DNA of 64,000 nt from an uncultured Bacteroidales bacterium (GCA_902776955.1 CACYSG010000012.1:33886-97885); one strand, 5' to 3'. Counted from the stretch's first letter, positions 54,121 through 63,508 are shown. Notes: generated by a model not told the origin, from the sequence alone. Numbers and translations: made by a program.

Positions 54121-55047
54121 ATGCAATACATCGGTGAACTGATTTCGATAGGTGTTGCCTTCTCGTGGACGGCAACGGCGCTACTCAGCGAGTTTGGCAG
54201 CAAGCGTATGGGCAACCTGACGCTCAACGTGTCACGCATGGCCATCACGCTCATCTTCTCGGGCATCCTGTTCTGGGCGATGGGCGGCAGTCCGCTACCC
54301 GCCGGTGCCAGCACCGAGGCTTACCTGTGGATGATGCTGTCGGGAGTGGTGGGGTATGTCATCGGCGACTACTGCCTGTTCCAGTGCTATATCATCATCG
54401 GCTCGAAGTTCGGCCAACTGTTCATGACCCTGGCGCCCATCACCGCCGCCATCATGGCCTGGTTCACGCTGGGTCAGGAAATCCGTCCGACGGCCATCCT
54501 GGCCATGATTGTCACGCTGTCGGGCATCGCCATCAGCGTGCTGGGACGCGGCGACCACCACAAGTTGTCGCTGAAGCTGCCGCTGGCCGGTGTACTGTTC
54601 GCCATCGGTGCCGCCGTATGTCAGGGTGTGGGTCTGGTACTGAGCAAGATAGGCATGAACCACTATGAGGCGTCGCTCACGAGCGAGATGCCGGGCTGGC
54701 TGCTGCCGTTCCATGCCAATTTCTTCCGCTGCGTGGCGGGAGTGATAGGTTTCATGATCCTGATGGCGTTTAAGGAAGGCTTCAAGCCGCTGGTTGACGG
54801 CGTTCGCGACCGCGAGGGCATGACGACCGCCGTGCTGACAACCATCTTCGGTCCTTTCGTCGGCGTGGGCGCGTCGTTGCTCGCCGTGCAATATACCGCA
54901 GCCGGCATCGCCAGCACGCTGATGGCGCTGACGCCCATTATCATTATCCTGCCCGCCTACTGGATTTTCAAGCAACCCATCACCGCCAAGAGCATCCTGG
55001 GCGCCTTTATCTCGGTGATCGGCGTGTCGCTCTTCTTCCTGCTGTAA
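54121..55047 (+). CDS. EamA/DMT-superfamily transporter
   Basis: 308 residues from the ATG at 54121 (MQYIGELISIGVAFSWTATA), ten hydrophobic segments in two EamA repeats (end of repeat 2: TLMALTPIIIILPAYWIFK). The longer frame (from 53977) is disfavoured because it would start upstream of the promoter. An inner-membrane exporter or importer of small metabolites; substrate not predictable. Convergent with the YARHG gene, 11 bp apart. Confidence 0.88.
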   Translation: MQYIGELISIGVAFSWTATALLSEFGSKRMGNLTLNVSRMAITLIFSGILFWAMGGSPLPAGASTEAYLWMMLSGVVGYVIGDYCLFQCYIIIGSKFGQLFMTLAPITAAIMAWFTLGQEIRPTAILAMIVTLSGIAISVLGRGDHHKLSLKLPLAGVLFAIGAAVCQGVGLVLSKIGMNHYEASLTSEMPGWLLPFHANFFRCVAGVIGFMILMAFKEGFKPLVDGVRDREGMTTAVLTTIFGPFVGVGASLLAVQYTAAGIASTLMALTPIIIILPAYWIFKQPITAKSILGAFISVIGVSLFFLL

Positions 55048-55058
55048 TCGCGGGGACG

Positions 55059-56243
55059 TTACCGTGTTGATTCCACGTACTTGATGAGTTTGTAGTTGAA
55101 GCGCTCCACGTCGGTGAGACGAATGGGAGCGTTGCCCGACTTGCGCTTGTACCACGGCTGAGCGTCAAAGTAGCGTTGGGTGGCAGGATCCTTGAACGTG
55201 TCGCCATAGCGGGCATAGATCTCGCCACGCATCAGCGTGAGAACCTCTTTGGGAAAGAGCCGCAATAAGGTCTCGTTTAACGGCACTACCGAAGCAATCG
55301 CCCATTTGCCGTCAAGGCCCTCGAAGGGGGTCTGCACTTTGGTCAGCATGACCTTGTCCCCCTCGTTGCCGATCCTGGGTTCATGGCTCACAAATTTCTC
55401 ATCATGGCTGATAACCACCTGCAGTCCATCGACTGTGGGGGTGATATTCCACTCCATGGATCCCATGATGGCTGCGGCCCCGCCTCCACCGGGCATTTTG
55501 CCCCAATTGGGACTGCTGGGATCGCCCTTGCTCGGTCTCCCATTGCCATAGAGGATGTCCATCGACTTAAAGTCCTGGCTGATGTGATAGCTGTCGAAGA
55601 AACCCGGGTCTTTATCATACTTGTAACCCGTGTAGAACGGCATTTTGGGACCAAACACCGCACACGCGCTGTCAGGGGCCTGGTAGTTGCCCATCATGAT
55701 CAACTGGACAAGGTCGGTCCACTCGTAATTACGTTCTTGCTGCTGCGTGAGACGGTAAAGCACCATAACGGGCTCACCCTGAGCATTCCGTCCCACAAGA
55801 ACTATGTTTGCGCCCACCTGCTCGACCGTGACTTTCACGCCGGGTTTATCAGCCACCGAGACCACGCGGCCCTGCACCTTGAGTGGCGATATCTCGATGA
55901 TGTCATTACTTCTATTATAGGTGCTGCTGAAGGCCTCAAAAACGACTTCCTTCTCCTGCGGGTCATAGTTCGACAAATAGGTGTCAATGCCATTGGTCCA
56001 AATCAGCAGGCTGTCCTCGTCGAGCAAGTAGCGGTCTATTGACAGCACCTTGCTGTTCTCATGCCGATGGGCCATCGCCGAAGCGATCACATCGGTAAAG
56101 TGGTCGGAGGCTTCCCTATAGTCACCGTTGTAGGGGCGAGTATAATTCTCGTGACGAAGCTGGGCCTGTACAGGCATGACACTTACCGTCATCAATGCCG
56201 CCATCACGATGATGACAATGGCTAAAGTTGGTTTCTTCATCAT
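55059..56243 (-). CDS. Secreted protein with C-terminal YARHG-type domain
   Basis: 394 residues; signal peptide MMKKPTLAIVIIVMAALMTVS...VQAQ. The last ~75 residues match the YARHG domain (EIYARYG, then YFDAQPWYK, then RFNYKLIKY), a small domain of unknown role in extracellular proteins; here the His is replaced by Tyr. The middle part (~30-310) is unassigned and contains a Gly-rich MPGGGGAAAIMGS stretch. Function unknown. Confidence 0.8.
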   Translation of the reverse strand: MMKKPTLAIVIIVMAALMTVSVMPVQAQLRHENYTRPYNGDYREASDHFTDVIASAMAHRHENSKVLSIDRYLLDEDSLLIWTNGIDTYLSNYDPQEKEVVFEAFSSTYNRSNDIIEISPLKVQGRVVSVADKPGVKVTVEQVGANIVLVGRNAQGEPVMVLYRLTQQQERNYEWTDLVQLIMMGNYQAPDSACAVFGPKMPFYTGYKYDKDPGFFDSYHISQDFKSMDILYGNGRPSKGDPSSPNWGKMPGGGGAAAIMGSMEWNITPTVDGLQVVISHDEKFVSHEPRIGNEGDKVMLTKVQTPFEGLDGKWAIASVVPLNETLLRLFPKEVLTLMRGEIYARYGDTFKDPATQRYFDAQPWYKRKSGNAPIRLTDVERFNYKLIKYVESTR

Positions 56244-56445
56244 GACATTTTACCCTGGAGTTTGTGTCGGGCACAACTGTTTATAAAGGATAAGTCTTTA
56301 CACGCTTTTCAAGTCACTAAAACTCATTCATGCCTGTAAGGGCCGTGAATCAGTGCCGGGAAGCCCTTATCGGATCCCCGTGATGCCGCAAAAATAATAA
56401 AAAAGTTAAATAATCCCGGATTTGGGATGGAGAAAACGCTCGCGA

Positions 56446-56464
56446 CAGGATCAGTTCCTGTCAT
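56446..56464 (-). terminator. Hairpin after threonine synthase
   Basis: GACAGGA / TCCTGTC stem with a 5-nt loop, 3 bp past the stop on the minus strand, followed after a few bases by TTTT. Confidence 0.5.
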
Positions 56465-56466
56465 TT

Positions 56467-57774
56467 TCAGTTATTGCTCAGCAGCATGCGCTTGAAGGCG
56501 GTAAAGCCATTGGGCATTTTCTCGACATGGAGGCTGCCGCCCAGGAAACGTGAAATCTGGGCAGGCATGGGCACGTGTTGCTGGATGATGCCTTCCATGA
56601 GCGACTGCAGTTTGGCCGGATGAGCGGTAGCCAGCGTGACACCCGTCTCCCCGCTGGCCAAGTCCTCGCCCATGGCACGATAGGCCACTGCAGAGTGCGG
56701 GTCAAGCAGGTAGCCCTCGTCACGATAGGTCTCCAAGATCGTCTCAACAATCTGATTGTCATCGTAGCTGTAGGCGTGGATGTTGCGGCAGATGTTCTCA
56801 TGGTCGCCCAGCAACTCGACGATGCGTCCGAAGTTATTGGGACAGCCGGCATCTAGGGCGGGCGCGATACTGTACTGAGTGGGTTTGGGAGTGAAAACGC
56901 CCGTCTTGACGTAGTTATAGAAAATGTTGTTCTGGTTCTCGACGCTGATGAAGCGCTTGACGGGCAGACCCATCTTCTGTGCCATCAGGCCGCTGGCGAG
57001 GTTACCCAGGTTGGAACACGGGACCGCGAACACCAGTTTGCCCACTTTTTCCCGTGCCCGAGCCAGTTGAGCGTATGCCCAGAAGTAGTACACCATCTGG
57101 GGAATGATGCGCGCATAGTTGATTGACATGGCGCTGGTCAGGCGCATCGACTCGTTGAGTTCGGTGTCCATGAAAGCCTCCTCGACCAGCGACTTGCAGT
57201 CGTCAAACGTGCCGTTGACCTCGATGGCGGTCACATTGCCGCCCAGGGTGGCGAACTGGGCCTTCTGGATCTTGCCGACCGCGCCGCGCGGGAAGAGCAC
57301 ATAGACATTCACTCCCGGCATGAGCCAGAAGCTGTTGGCTACCGCGCTGCCCGTGTCACCGCTGGTGGGCACGAGCACATTGAGGGTGCGCCACTCGGGG
57401 TGCCTGGTGCGGTAGTAGTTGAGCAACCTGGCCATGAAACGCGTGCCCACATCCTTGAAGGCCATCGTGGGCCCGTGGAATAGTTCGAGCACATAGTTGC
57501 CGGCGGCAGTCTCGACAAGCGGGATGTTGAAGCTGAAGGCATCAAACACGATATCGTGCAGCACGTCGGCAGGGACATCACCACCCAGGGCAAACGAGGC
57601 GATGGCATAGGCCATCTCCTGGAGTGTCATCCCCGTCATGTTGATGAAGAAAGCCTTGGGCAGACGCGGCATTGTCACGGGCATATACAGCCCGCCGTCG
57701 GGAGCCAGCCCACGGATGACGGCCTGCTCCAGTGTCGCGGTGTGTTGATGGTTATTAGTACTATAGTAGTTCAT
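56467..57774 (-). CDS. thrC: Threonine synthase
   Basis: 435 residues. PLP-binding Lys107 in FHGPTMAFKDVGTRF; other blocks are RGLAPDGGLYMPV at the N-terminus and VPTSGDTGSAVANSF. It turns O-phosphohomoserine into threonine. It begins 3 bp after the aspartate kinase stop, so the two share an mRNA. In many Bacteroidota thrC follows a fused aspartate kinase-homoserine dehydrogenase; the homoserine dehydrogenase part is missing here. Confidence 0.95.
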   Translation of the reverse strand: MNYYSTNNHQHTATLEQAVIRGLAPDGGLYMPVTMPRLPKAFFINMTGMTLQEMAYAIASFALGGDVPADVLHDIVFDAFSFNIPLVETAAGNYVLELFHGPTMAFKDVGTRFMARLLNYYRTRHPEWRTLNVLVPTSGDTGSAVANSFWLMPGVNVYVLFPRGAVGKIQKAQFATLGGNVTAIEVNGTFDDCKSLVEEAFMDTELNESMRLTSAMSINYARIIPQMVYYFWAYAQLARAREKVGKLVFAVPCSNLGNLASGLMAQKMGLPVKRFISVENQNNIFYNYVKTGVFTPKPTQYSIAPALDAGCPNNFGRIVELLGDHENICRNIHAYSYDDNQIVETILETYRDEGYLLDPHSAVAYRAMGEDLASGETGVTLATAHPAKLQSLMEGIIQQHVPMPAQISRFLGGSLHVEKMPNGFTAFKRMLLSNN

Positions 57775-57777
57775 TCC

Positions 57778-58668
57778 TCAGTCAACAATCACGGTTCCGG
57801 GAGCAGCAGGATTAAAGGTGTTCTTGACCCAAACGGGGATGTGCTTTATCGCCACCGGAGCGATGGTGGGCGGATAGATGACCTTGGCGCCGGCATCGCA
57901 CATCTCCTGGGCTTGGGCATAGGTCATCTGCGGGATGACGGTCGCGTCGGGATGGGTGCGCGGGTCGGCTGTCATGAAACCGTCCACGTCGGTCCAAATC
58001 TCCAGTGACTCGGCATCCAGCAACGAAGCCAGAATCGCGGCGGTGTAGTCACTGCCGCCACGGCCCAGGTTCGTCACGTCGCCCGACTTGGTATCACGCG
58101 AGATAAATCCTTGAGCGACATGGACGCCGTCGGCCAGCGAGGCATATTCCGTCTTGACCAACCGCCCGGTCTCCTCCCAGTCGAGGATGCGGCCGTGGCC
58201 GTCGGGCACCGTGCGCATGCAGTTGAGAGAAAGGTGGGGCACACCGTCCTCGAACATCCCCGTCACTATCGCCGACGAGAGGATCTCGCCGTGTGCCACG
58301 ATGGCGTCACACACGCGCTCGATCTCGTCCACCGGCATGCGGGGATTGGTGGCCAGGGCCAGGTAATAGGGCTTGAGGCTCTCGTCGATAAAGCGGTCGA
58401 TGGTCGCATGCACCTGGTCGCGCATCGACTCGACGACAACGCCGTCGATGGCCTCGTGGTGACGCGCCCGTGCCGCCTCGAGCGTGTCGAGGCACGAGAT
58501 GTCACGTTGCTGAGCCTGCTCGCACATCGCCAGCAGCTGATTGGTAAAACCACCCATTGCCGACACCACGACCAGCACGGGCCGGGCCTCGGCATTGACT
58601 ATATCCCTCAGGTTGCGCAGACTTTCGACCGAGCCGACCGAAGTTCCGCCAAATTTCATCACTTTCAT
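57778..58668 (-). CDS. Aspartate kinase, catalytic domain only
   Basis: 296 residues. The kinase motifs are complete: KFGGTSVGS at the N-terminus, VSAMGGFTNQLL, the substrate-binding GHGRILDWEE region, and LGRGGSDYTAAILA plus EIWTDVDGFMTADPR. It ends at VKNTFNPAAPGTVIVD, exactly where other aspartate kinases enter their two ACT domains. The usual allosteric (Lys/Thr) sites and any homoserine dehydrogenase are therefore absent. It phosphorylates aspartate for Lys/Thr/Met synthesis. There is no sign of decay, and the thrC gene follows by 3 bp. Confidence 0.9.
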   Translation of the reverse strand: MKVMKFGGTSVGSVESLRNLRDIVNAEARPVLVVVSAMGGFTNQLLAMCEQAQQRDISCLDTLEAARARHHEAIDGVVVESMRDQVHATIDRFIDESLKPYYLALATNPRMPVDEIERVCDAIVAHGEILSSAIVTGMFEDGVPHLSLNCMRTVPDGHGRILDWEETGRLVKTEYASLADGVHVAQGFISRDTKSGDVTNLGRGGSDYTAAILASLLDAESLEIWTDVDGFMTADPRTHPDATVIPQMTYAQAQEMCDAGAKVIYPPTIAPVAIKHIPVWVKNTFNPAAPGTVIVD

Positions 58669-58803
58669 CGCTATCGGTATTATTTCTTCTTATATATAAC
58701 GTAAAAAAGCGCTATTTATTGGACACGCGCGCAAATAATGCGCCACGAACCTCATCAAGCCCTATTTTTTTGGTGAAAAGCAGGGAAATCAAGCATTTTT
58801 TAC

Positions 58804-58811
58804 TATTTTTG
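58804..58811 (+). promoter_or_regulatory. -7 box abutting the YqgE start
   Basis: TATTTTTG ends 4 bp before the ATG at 58816; the -33 element is not clear. Confidence 0.45.
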
Positions 58812-58815
58812 CAAC

Positions 58816-59421
58816 ATGAACGACTGGGACCATGACATCTTTCATCTCAACGACGAGCAGCCGCTGCCGCAACGCGGCTCGCTGCTTGTGGCCAAGCCGA
58901 CGGTGGGCGACTTCTTCTTCAAGCGCTCACTGATCCTGATTGTGGACCCCGACGAGGGCGAGGGAGCGATGGGTGTGGTGGTCAACCACTACATGGGCTA
59001 CAACCTGCGCGACATCATGCCCGACATCGAGACCGTCGAGGAGATACCGCTGTTCCTGGGAGGCCCCGTCGGCACCCAAATGCTGTTCTACCTGCACACG
59101 CTGGGTCCGGACGTCATCCCCGAGTCGATTGACGTGGGCGACGGCGTCTACTTCGGCGGCAACTTTGATGCCGTCAGGCGCTACGTCGAGTTGGGTGGGC
59201 CCGTCGAAGGACGCATCAAGTTCATCGTGGGCTACAGCGGCTGGGCCAAAGACCAGATTGCCAGCGAGATCGAGCGCCATGACTGGGCCGTGCTCAACGA
59301 CTGCGGGCGCGGGCTGCTCATGGACGACGGCGACGACGACCAGTGGCGCAAGGCGGTGTCCCGCTTCGGCGACCGGTACCGCATGTGGCTCAACCTGCCC
59401 AACGACCCGACCAACAATTAA
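58816..59421 (+). CDS. YqgE/AlgH-family protein
   Basis: 201 residues. Family features: QRGSLLVAKPTVGDFFF, a RSLILIVDPDEGEGAMGVVVN strand-turn, LGGPVGTQMLFYLHT and FIVGYSGWAKDQIASEIERHDW. Cytoplasmic, function not settled; AlgH affects alginate production in Pseudomonas. The start directly follows a -7 box. Confidence 0.93.
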   Translation: MNDWDHDIFHLNDEQPLPQRGSLLVAKPTVGDFFFKRSLILIVDPDEGEGAMGVVVNHYMGYNLRDIMPDIETVEEIPLFLGGPVGTQMLFYLHTLGPDVIPESIDVGDGVYFGGNFDAVRRYVELGGPVEGRIKFIVGYSGWAKDQIASEIERHDWAVLNDCGRGLLMDDGDDDQWRKAVSRFGDRYRMWLNLPNDPTNN

Positions 59422-59464
59422 CGAATCAAACATCCACTGAGAGATATATATTTCCAATCATATC

Positions 59465-60298
59465 ATGAGCATTGTCATCGGTATTGACGTGGGCATCAGT
59501 TCCACCAAGATTATAGGCATCGAGAGCGGCAAGCGCATCAGGAGCTCCATGGACAGCACGGCCAGCGACCCGCTGACGGCTGCTTATGGCGCCATCGGCA
59601 AATTCATTCACAAAAACGACCTTACCGTCAACGATGTCGAGCATATCATGGCCACCGGAGTGGGTGCCAAACGCCTCAAGACACCCATCCTCGACATCCC
59701 GACGACCCCCGTCGATGAATTCCTCGCCAACGGACGCGGGGCACGCTTTGACACGGGACTGGACCACATGGTGGTCGTGTCGATGGGAACCGGCACGTCG
59801 ATGGTGCGCGTTGACGGCGACAACATCAGGCACATCGGCGGCCTGGGCATGGGTGGAGGAACATTAAAAGGACTCGCCCATCTGTTGCTCAACACCAGCG
59901 ACATAGCCACCGTTGCAGCGCTGGCCGAGGACGGAGAAACCGACAAGGTGAACCTGAAAATCGAGGACGTGTGCGACGCCGATATCGTGAACCTGACGGG
60001 CGACGCCACAGCATCGCTGTTCGCCAAGGCCTCTCAAAACAACTTGACAGACAACGACTTGGCCGCCGGCCTCATTCACATGGTGCTGGAGACCATCGGT
60101 GCCAGTGCCGTGTTGTCCCAAATCGACAGCGGCGTCAAGGACTTTGTGCTCATCGGCAATATTGCCCGGTTGCCCCAGTGCCGAGAAGTTTTTCCCGCCC
60201 TGGAGCGCCTGTACGACGTGAACTTCCACATTCCCCAGTACGCCAATTACTGCACCGCGCTGGGCGCCGCACTGAGCTACAGATACGAAAACGAATAA
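59465..60298 (+). CDS. coaW: Type II pantothenate kinase
   Basis: 277 residues, actin/ASKHA fold. Phosphate-1 loop IGIDVGISSTKIIG, a central VVSMGTGTSMVRVDG and the GGLGMGGGTLKGLAHLL motif are typical of type II (CoaW/eukaryote-like) pantothenate kinases. It begins coenzyme A synthesis. The glycosyltransferase gene starts 23 bp later. Confidence 0.9.
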   Translation: MSIVIGIDVGISSTKIIGIESGKRIRSSMDSTASDPLTAAYGAIGKFIHKNDLTVNDVEHIMATGVGAKRLKTPILDIPTTPVDEFLANGRGARFDTGLDHMVVVSMGTGTSMVRVDGDNIRHIGGLGMGGGTLKGLAHLLLNTSDIATVAALAEDGETDKVNLKIEDVCDADIVNLTGDATASLFAKASQNNLTDNDLAAGLIHMVLETIGASAVLSQIDSGVKDFVLIGNIARLPQCREVFPALERLYDVNFHIPQYANYCTALGAALSYRYENE

Positions 60299-60321
60299 CC
60301 TCCCGTTAAGATATAGAGAGT

Positions 60322-61452
60322 ATGATGGATATGGAACTGACAGTCGTTATCGTGAACTACCGCGTGAAGTACCTGCTGGAGCAGACGCTGCGCTCGGTCG
60401 AGCAAGCCATGCAGGGCATGACGGGCGAGATTATCGTCGTCGATAACCTGTCGGGCGACGACAGCATCGCCTTCTCCCGCGAGCGCCACCCCCAGGTCAC
60501 CTATATCGAGAACCAGGAGAATGTGGGATTTGCCCGCGCCAACAACCAGGCCATCATGCAAGCCCGCGGCGAGTTCACCCTCATCCTCAACCCTGACACC
60601 ATCATCACGCCGCAATGCCTTCAAGAGGGTATCGCCTGGATGCGTTCCCATCCCAAGTGCGGCGCCATCGGAGCCCGCATGATGGACGCCAACGGTGTCT
60701 TCCTGCCCGAGAGCAAACGCTCGTTCCCCACCCCGTGGGTATCGTTCTGCAAGATTTTCGGGCTGTCCAAACTGTTTCCCCGCTCGCCATGGTTCGCCAA
60801 GTACCACCTGCGCTACCTGAGCGACCTGGAGCCTCAGTGCATCGACATCCTGTCCGGAGCCTATATGCTGTGCCGCACCGCCGTGTTGCAGCAGTTGAGG
60901 GGCTTTGACGAGGACTTCTTCATGTACGGTGAGGACATCGACCTGAGCTACCGCATCGTCAAGGCGGGCTACGAGAACTGGTTCCTCCCCACGCCCATGG
61001 TCCACTACAAGGGCGAGAGCACCCACAAGGACTCGATGCGCTATGTGAGGGTGTTCTATGACGCGATGCTCATCTTCTACCGCAAGCACTTCCCGCGCTT
61101 CAACGTCATCTTCTATCCCGTCGTCAAGCTGGGCGTGGTCATCAGGGCCGGCATGGCGATGGCCCGACGGCTCGTCAAGCGCCTGTTGCCGAGCCACGCC
61201 GGCGCCCCGAGCGAGGCCTGGCCGTGGGTCATCATCAGCGACAAGGCCGACGAGGTGGCCCAGCGTGCGGGCATCAGCGACTTCACCGACAAATTGCCGG
61301 CTACCGGCAAGCACAATGTGCTCATCGACGACGGCTGCCACACCTGTGCCCAGGTGGTGCAATACATCCGTGAACACAGCGACAAAGACCGGTTTGCGTT
61401 TCACATATTTGCCGACCGCCACGGCATCGTCATATCCCCCAAGATGTCATGA
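60322..61452 (+). CDS. Family 2 glycosyltransferase
   Basis: 376 residues. GT-A fold: VVIVNYRVKYLLEQTLRSV, nucleotide-binding IIVVDNLSGD, LNPDT (metal-binding Asp) and the rhamnosyltransferase-like FDEDFFMYGEDIDLSYRI block. The tail (~265-376) looks like an added Rossmann-like or thioredoxin-like segment (VIISDKADEVAQRAG ... FHIFADRHGIVISPKM) rather than membrane. Likely builds an envelope polysaccharide. Its stop overlaps the next start (ATGTCATGA). Confidence 0.9.
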   Translation: MMDMELTVVIVNYRVKYLLEQTLRSVEQAMQGMTGEIIVVDNLSGDDSIAFSRERHPQVTYIENQENVGFARANNQAIMQARGEFTLILNPDTIITPQCLQEGIAWMRSHPKCGAIGARMMDANGVFLPESKRSFPTPWVSFCKIFGLSKLFPRSPWFAKYHLRYLSDLEPQCIDILSGAYMLCRTAVLQQLRGFDEDFFMYGEDIDLSYRIVKAGYENWFLPTPMVHYKGESTHKDSMRYVRVFYDAMLIFYRKHFPRFNVIFYPVVKLGVVIRAGMAMARRLVKRLLPSHAGAPSEAWPWVIISDKADEVAQRAGISDFTDKLPATGKHNVLIDDGCHTCAQVVQYIREHSDKDRFAFHIFADRHGIVISPKMS

Positions 61453-61973
61453 AGCGATTGTTGAGCAATGAAACGGTGACCCTGCGAGCCCTCGAGCCCA
61501 CCGACCTCGACACGCTCTACCGCTGGGAGAACGACACCACCCTGTGGGCCGTGAGCGACACCGTTGCCCCCTACTCGCGCGAGGCGTTGTGGCACTACCT
61601 GCAGGAGTACACCGGCGACATCTATGCCCAGCGGCAACTGCGGCTGATGGTTACCCTGACCAGCGACGGCAGTCCTGTGGGCACCGTCGATTTCTTCAAT
61701 TTCGACCCCCTGAACAACCGTGCCGAGATGGGGCTGTTTATCGCTGCCGAGCACCGCGGCAAGGGGCTGGGACGGCAGGCGCTGGACCTGCTCACGGCCT
61801 ATGCCCGCGACCACATCGGGCTGCGGCAGCTCTATGTCTTCATCGGCCTTGACAACGAGGCGTGCCTCGACCTGTTCGCGTCCTACGGCTACCGCCAGGT
61901 GGGCGTGCTGAAATCGTGGGTGAAACGCGGCAGGGACTATCACGACGTTGCCCTGCTACAAATGATCCTGTGA
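61449..61973 (+). CDS. GNAT-family N-acetyltransferase
   Basis: 174 residues, RimJ/RimL-like GNAT: an early LRALEPTDLDTLYRWEN, the acetyl-CoA loop EHRGKGLGRQAL, and a late LDNEACLDLFASYGYRQVG. It overlaps the glycosyltransferase by 4 bp and is followed after 4 bp by the acyltransferase gene, so a role in sugar acetylation is possible but only inferred. Confidence 0.88.
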   Translation: MKRLLSNETVTLRALEPTDLDTLYRWENDTTLWAVSDTVAPYSREALWHYLQEYTGDIYAQRQLRLMVTLTSDGSPVGTVDFFNFDPLNNRAEMGLFIAAEHRGKGLGRQALDLLTAYARDHIGLRQLYVFIGLDNEACLDLFASYGYRQVGVLKSWVKRGRDYHDVALLQMIL

Positions 61974-61977
61974 CGCT

Positions 61978-62958
61978 ATGGCACGAGACAACCGATTAGA
62001 CACCCTGAAGGGAATCCTCATCATCCTGGTCATCCTGGGTCACGTCATCCAGGGCATCGAGAGGCACAACTACAACGTCATCAACCATGGTGTCATGGGC
62101 CTGATCTACATCTTCCACATGCCCCTGTTTACCCTCATCTCGGGGTACTTGACCAATTCGCCTGACAACGAGCCGTCCCGTGTGACCTGGCGCAGGATTC
62201 TGGACACGACGATTACCCTGATTATCTTCCAACTGCTCAGTTACCTGTGGATTATCGTCGACGGCGGCGATGTGAGGTTTGCGTTGACGATCAAGTCGGT
62301 GCCATTTGGCATCCTGTGGTACCTGATGAGCCTTATCTACTGGCGCATCATGCTGTGGTGCACCCCGCGGGCACTGCTCAACAAGCCCTACCTGTATCTG
62401 CTTATCGCTCTGGTGATTTCGGTCCTCAGCGGCTTCACCGGGTGGGGCAACCCCCTGGCGCTGCAACGCACCCTCAACTTCTACATCTTCTTCCTGATTG
62501 GATTCTATCACAAGCAAGGCATGATCGACGCACGATGGTGGAACAACAACCGCCTGCATGCCGCATTGATGATTGTGCTCTTGGCCGTCATCTTCTTTTT
62601 CTACCCCAACTGCGGCCGCGTGATGAACGGCGCCGAGGAGTATGGCCTGAGAGACGTCCCCGAGAAGTTGATTGTGCTGGCCTGCTCCATCTCCATCTCG
62701 GTGTTCCTGTTCAATACCGTCAGGGACAACAAGTGGCTGCGGGTTATCGGCCGTGACAGCATGTTCTACTACCTCTACCACATCTTCATCGTCAACTCGG
62801 TGCTGTGCCACATCGTCAAGACCTATCACTGGCCCACCGCGTTCCCCTTCGTGCTGCTTTACACAACGGTGGTCGTGCTGGTGCTGGTGCTGCTCAGCAA
62901 GGTCACCTTCCTCAAGTGGCTCACCCACCCCACCCGTCCGCTATTTAAACGCCAATGA
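61978..62958 (+). CDS. Acyltransferase 3-family membrane protein
   Basis: 326 residues, about ten membrane segments. The start RLDTLKGILIILVILGHVIQG holds the conserved His of the family, with FHMPLFTLISGYL after it. Similar to fucose/glycan O-acetylases that modify surface polysaccharides at the inner membrane. Last gene of the GT2-GNAT-acyltransferase group; a terminator follows. Confidence 0.88.
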   Translation: MARDNRLDTLKGILIILVILGHVIQGIERHNYNVINHGVMGLIYIFHMPLFTLISGYLTNSPDNEPSRVTWRRILDTTITLIIFQLLSYLWIIVDGGDVRFALTIKSVPFGILWYLMSLIYWRIMLWCTPRALLNKPYLYLLIALVISVLSGFTGWGNPLALQRTLNFYIFFLIGFYHKQGMIDARWWNNNRLHAALMIVLLAVIFFFYPNCGRVMNGAEEYGLRDVPEKLIVLACSISISVFLFNTVRDNKWLRVIGRDSMFYYLYHIFIVNSVLCHIVKTYHWPTAFPFVLLYTTVVVLVLVLLSKVTFLKWLTHPTRPLFKRQ

Positions 62959-62962
62959 AAAA

Positions 62963-62998
62963 ATCGAGGGAACCTGCTCGGTGAGAGGCTCCCTCGAT
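62963..62998. terminator. Terminator between convergent genes
   Basis: ATCGAGGGA / TCCCTCGAT with an 18-nt loop, 4 bp after the acyltransferase stop, with A/T-rich flanks on both sides. Confidence 0.7.
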
Positions 62999-63028
62999 AA
63001 ATTTACTAACTTTTTTACACGATGATCT

Positions 63029-63508
63029 TTATAACTTCGATAACGTTTGCTCGTCGGGGTCAACGGCAATAATCTTGCCTTGTCCGTCAAGCAGGAACGA
63101 GTGATATCCCTCGTCGAGACGCCATCCCTTGATGATACCTTCCTGGGCGTCGACCGTGGCGGTGAATTGGGCCGAACGGTCGAGGTTATCGAGCACGACG
63201 ATGTTGTTAAACACGCTCTCGCTGCGGTCCAGGTTGACCGACACGTGGACATAGGACGCGCCGTCCTGACGCGAGAGACGGTCGTAGTGCATGTTGTCCA
63301 GCCTGGACTGCACATCAACCGATGTCCAGAAGGTCACCAAAACATTCTCTCCACGATGCTGCTGCAGGGGAGACAGACCATTGTTATTGTCCAGAACCAG
63401 CGAGGGGGCTTTAAAGCCGATGCGGCTGTCGGCGGGCGCCGTATAATAGGCGGAGGTCAACAGCAGCAGTAATCCTGAGATGGCAATCGTCAATAATGTC
63501 TTATTCAT
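63029..63508 (-). CDS. Secreted thioredoxin-like protein lacking the CxxC motif
   Basis: 159 residues; N-terminal signal/anchor (MNKTLLTIAISGLLLLLTSAYY). The fold order of TlpA/AhpC-TSA proteins is present (IGFKAPSLVLDN, then ENVLVTFWTS, then YHSFLLDGQGKIIAVDP), but the active site reads TFWTSVDVQSR with no cysteine at all. It may be a binding or scaffold relative rather than a redox enzyme. Periplasmic or membrane-anchored. Its leader is ~120 nt and GC-rich. Confidence 0.75.
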   Translation of the reverse strand: MNKTLLTIAISGLLLLLTSAYYTAPADSRIGFKAPSLVLDNNNGLSPLQQHRGENVLVTFWTSVDVQSRLDNMHYDRLSRQDGASYVHVSVNLDRSESVFNNIVVLDNLDRSAQFTATVDAQEGIIKGWRLDEGYHSFLLDGQGKIIAVDPDEQTLSKL

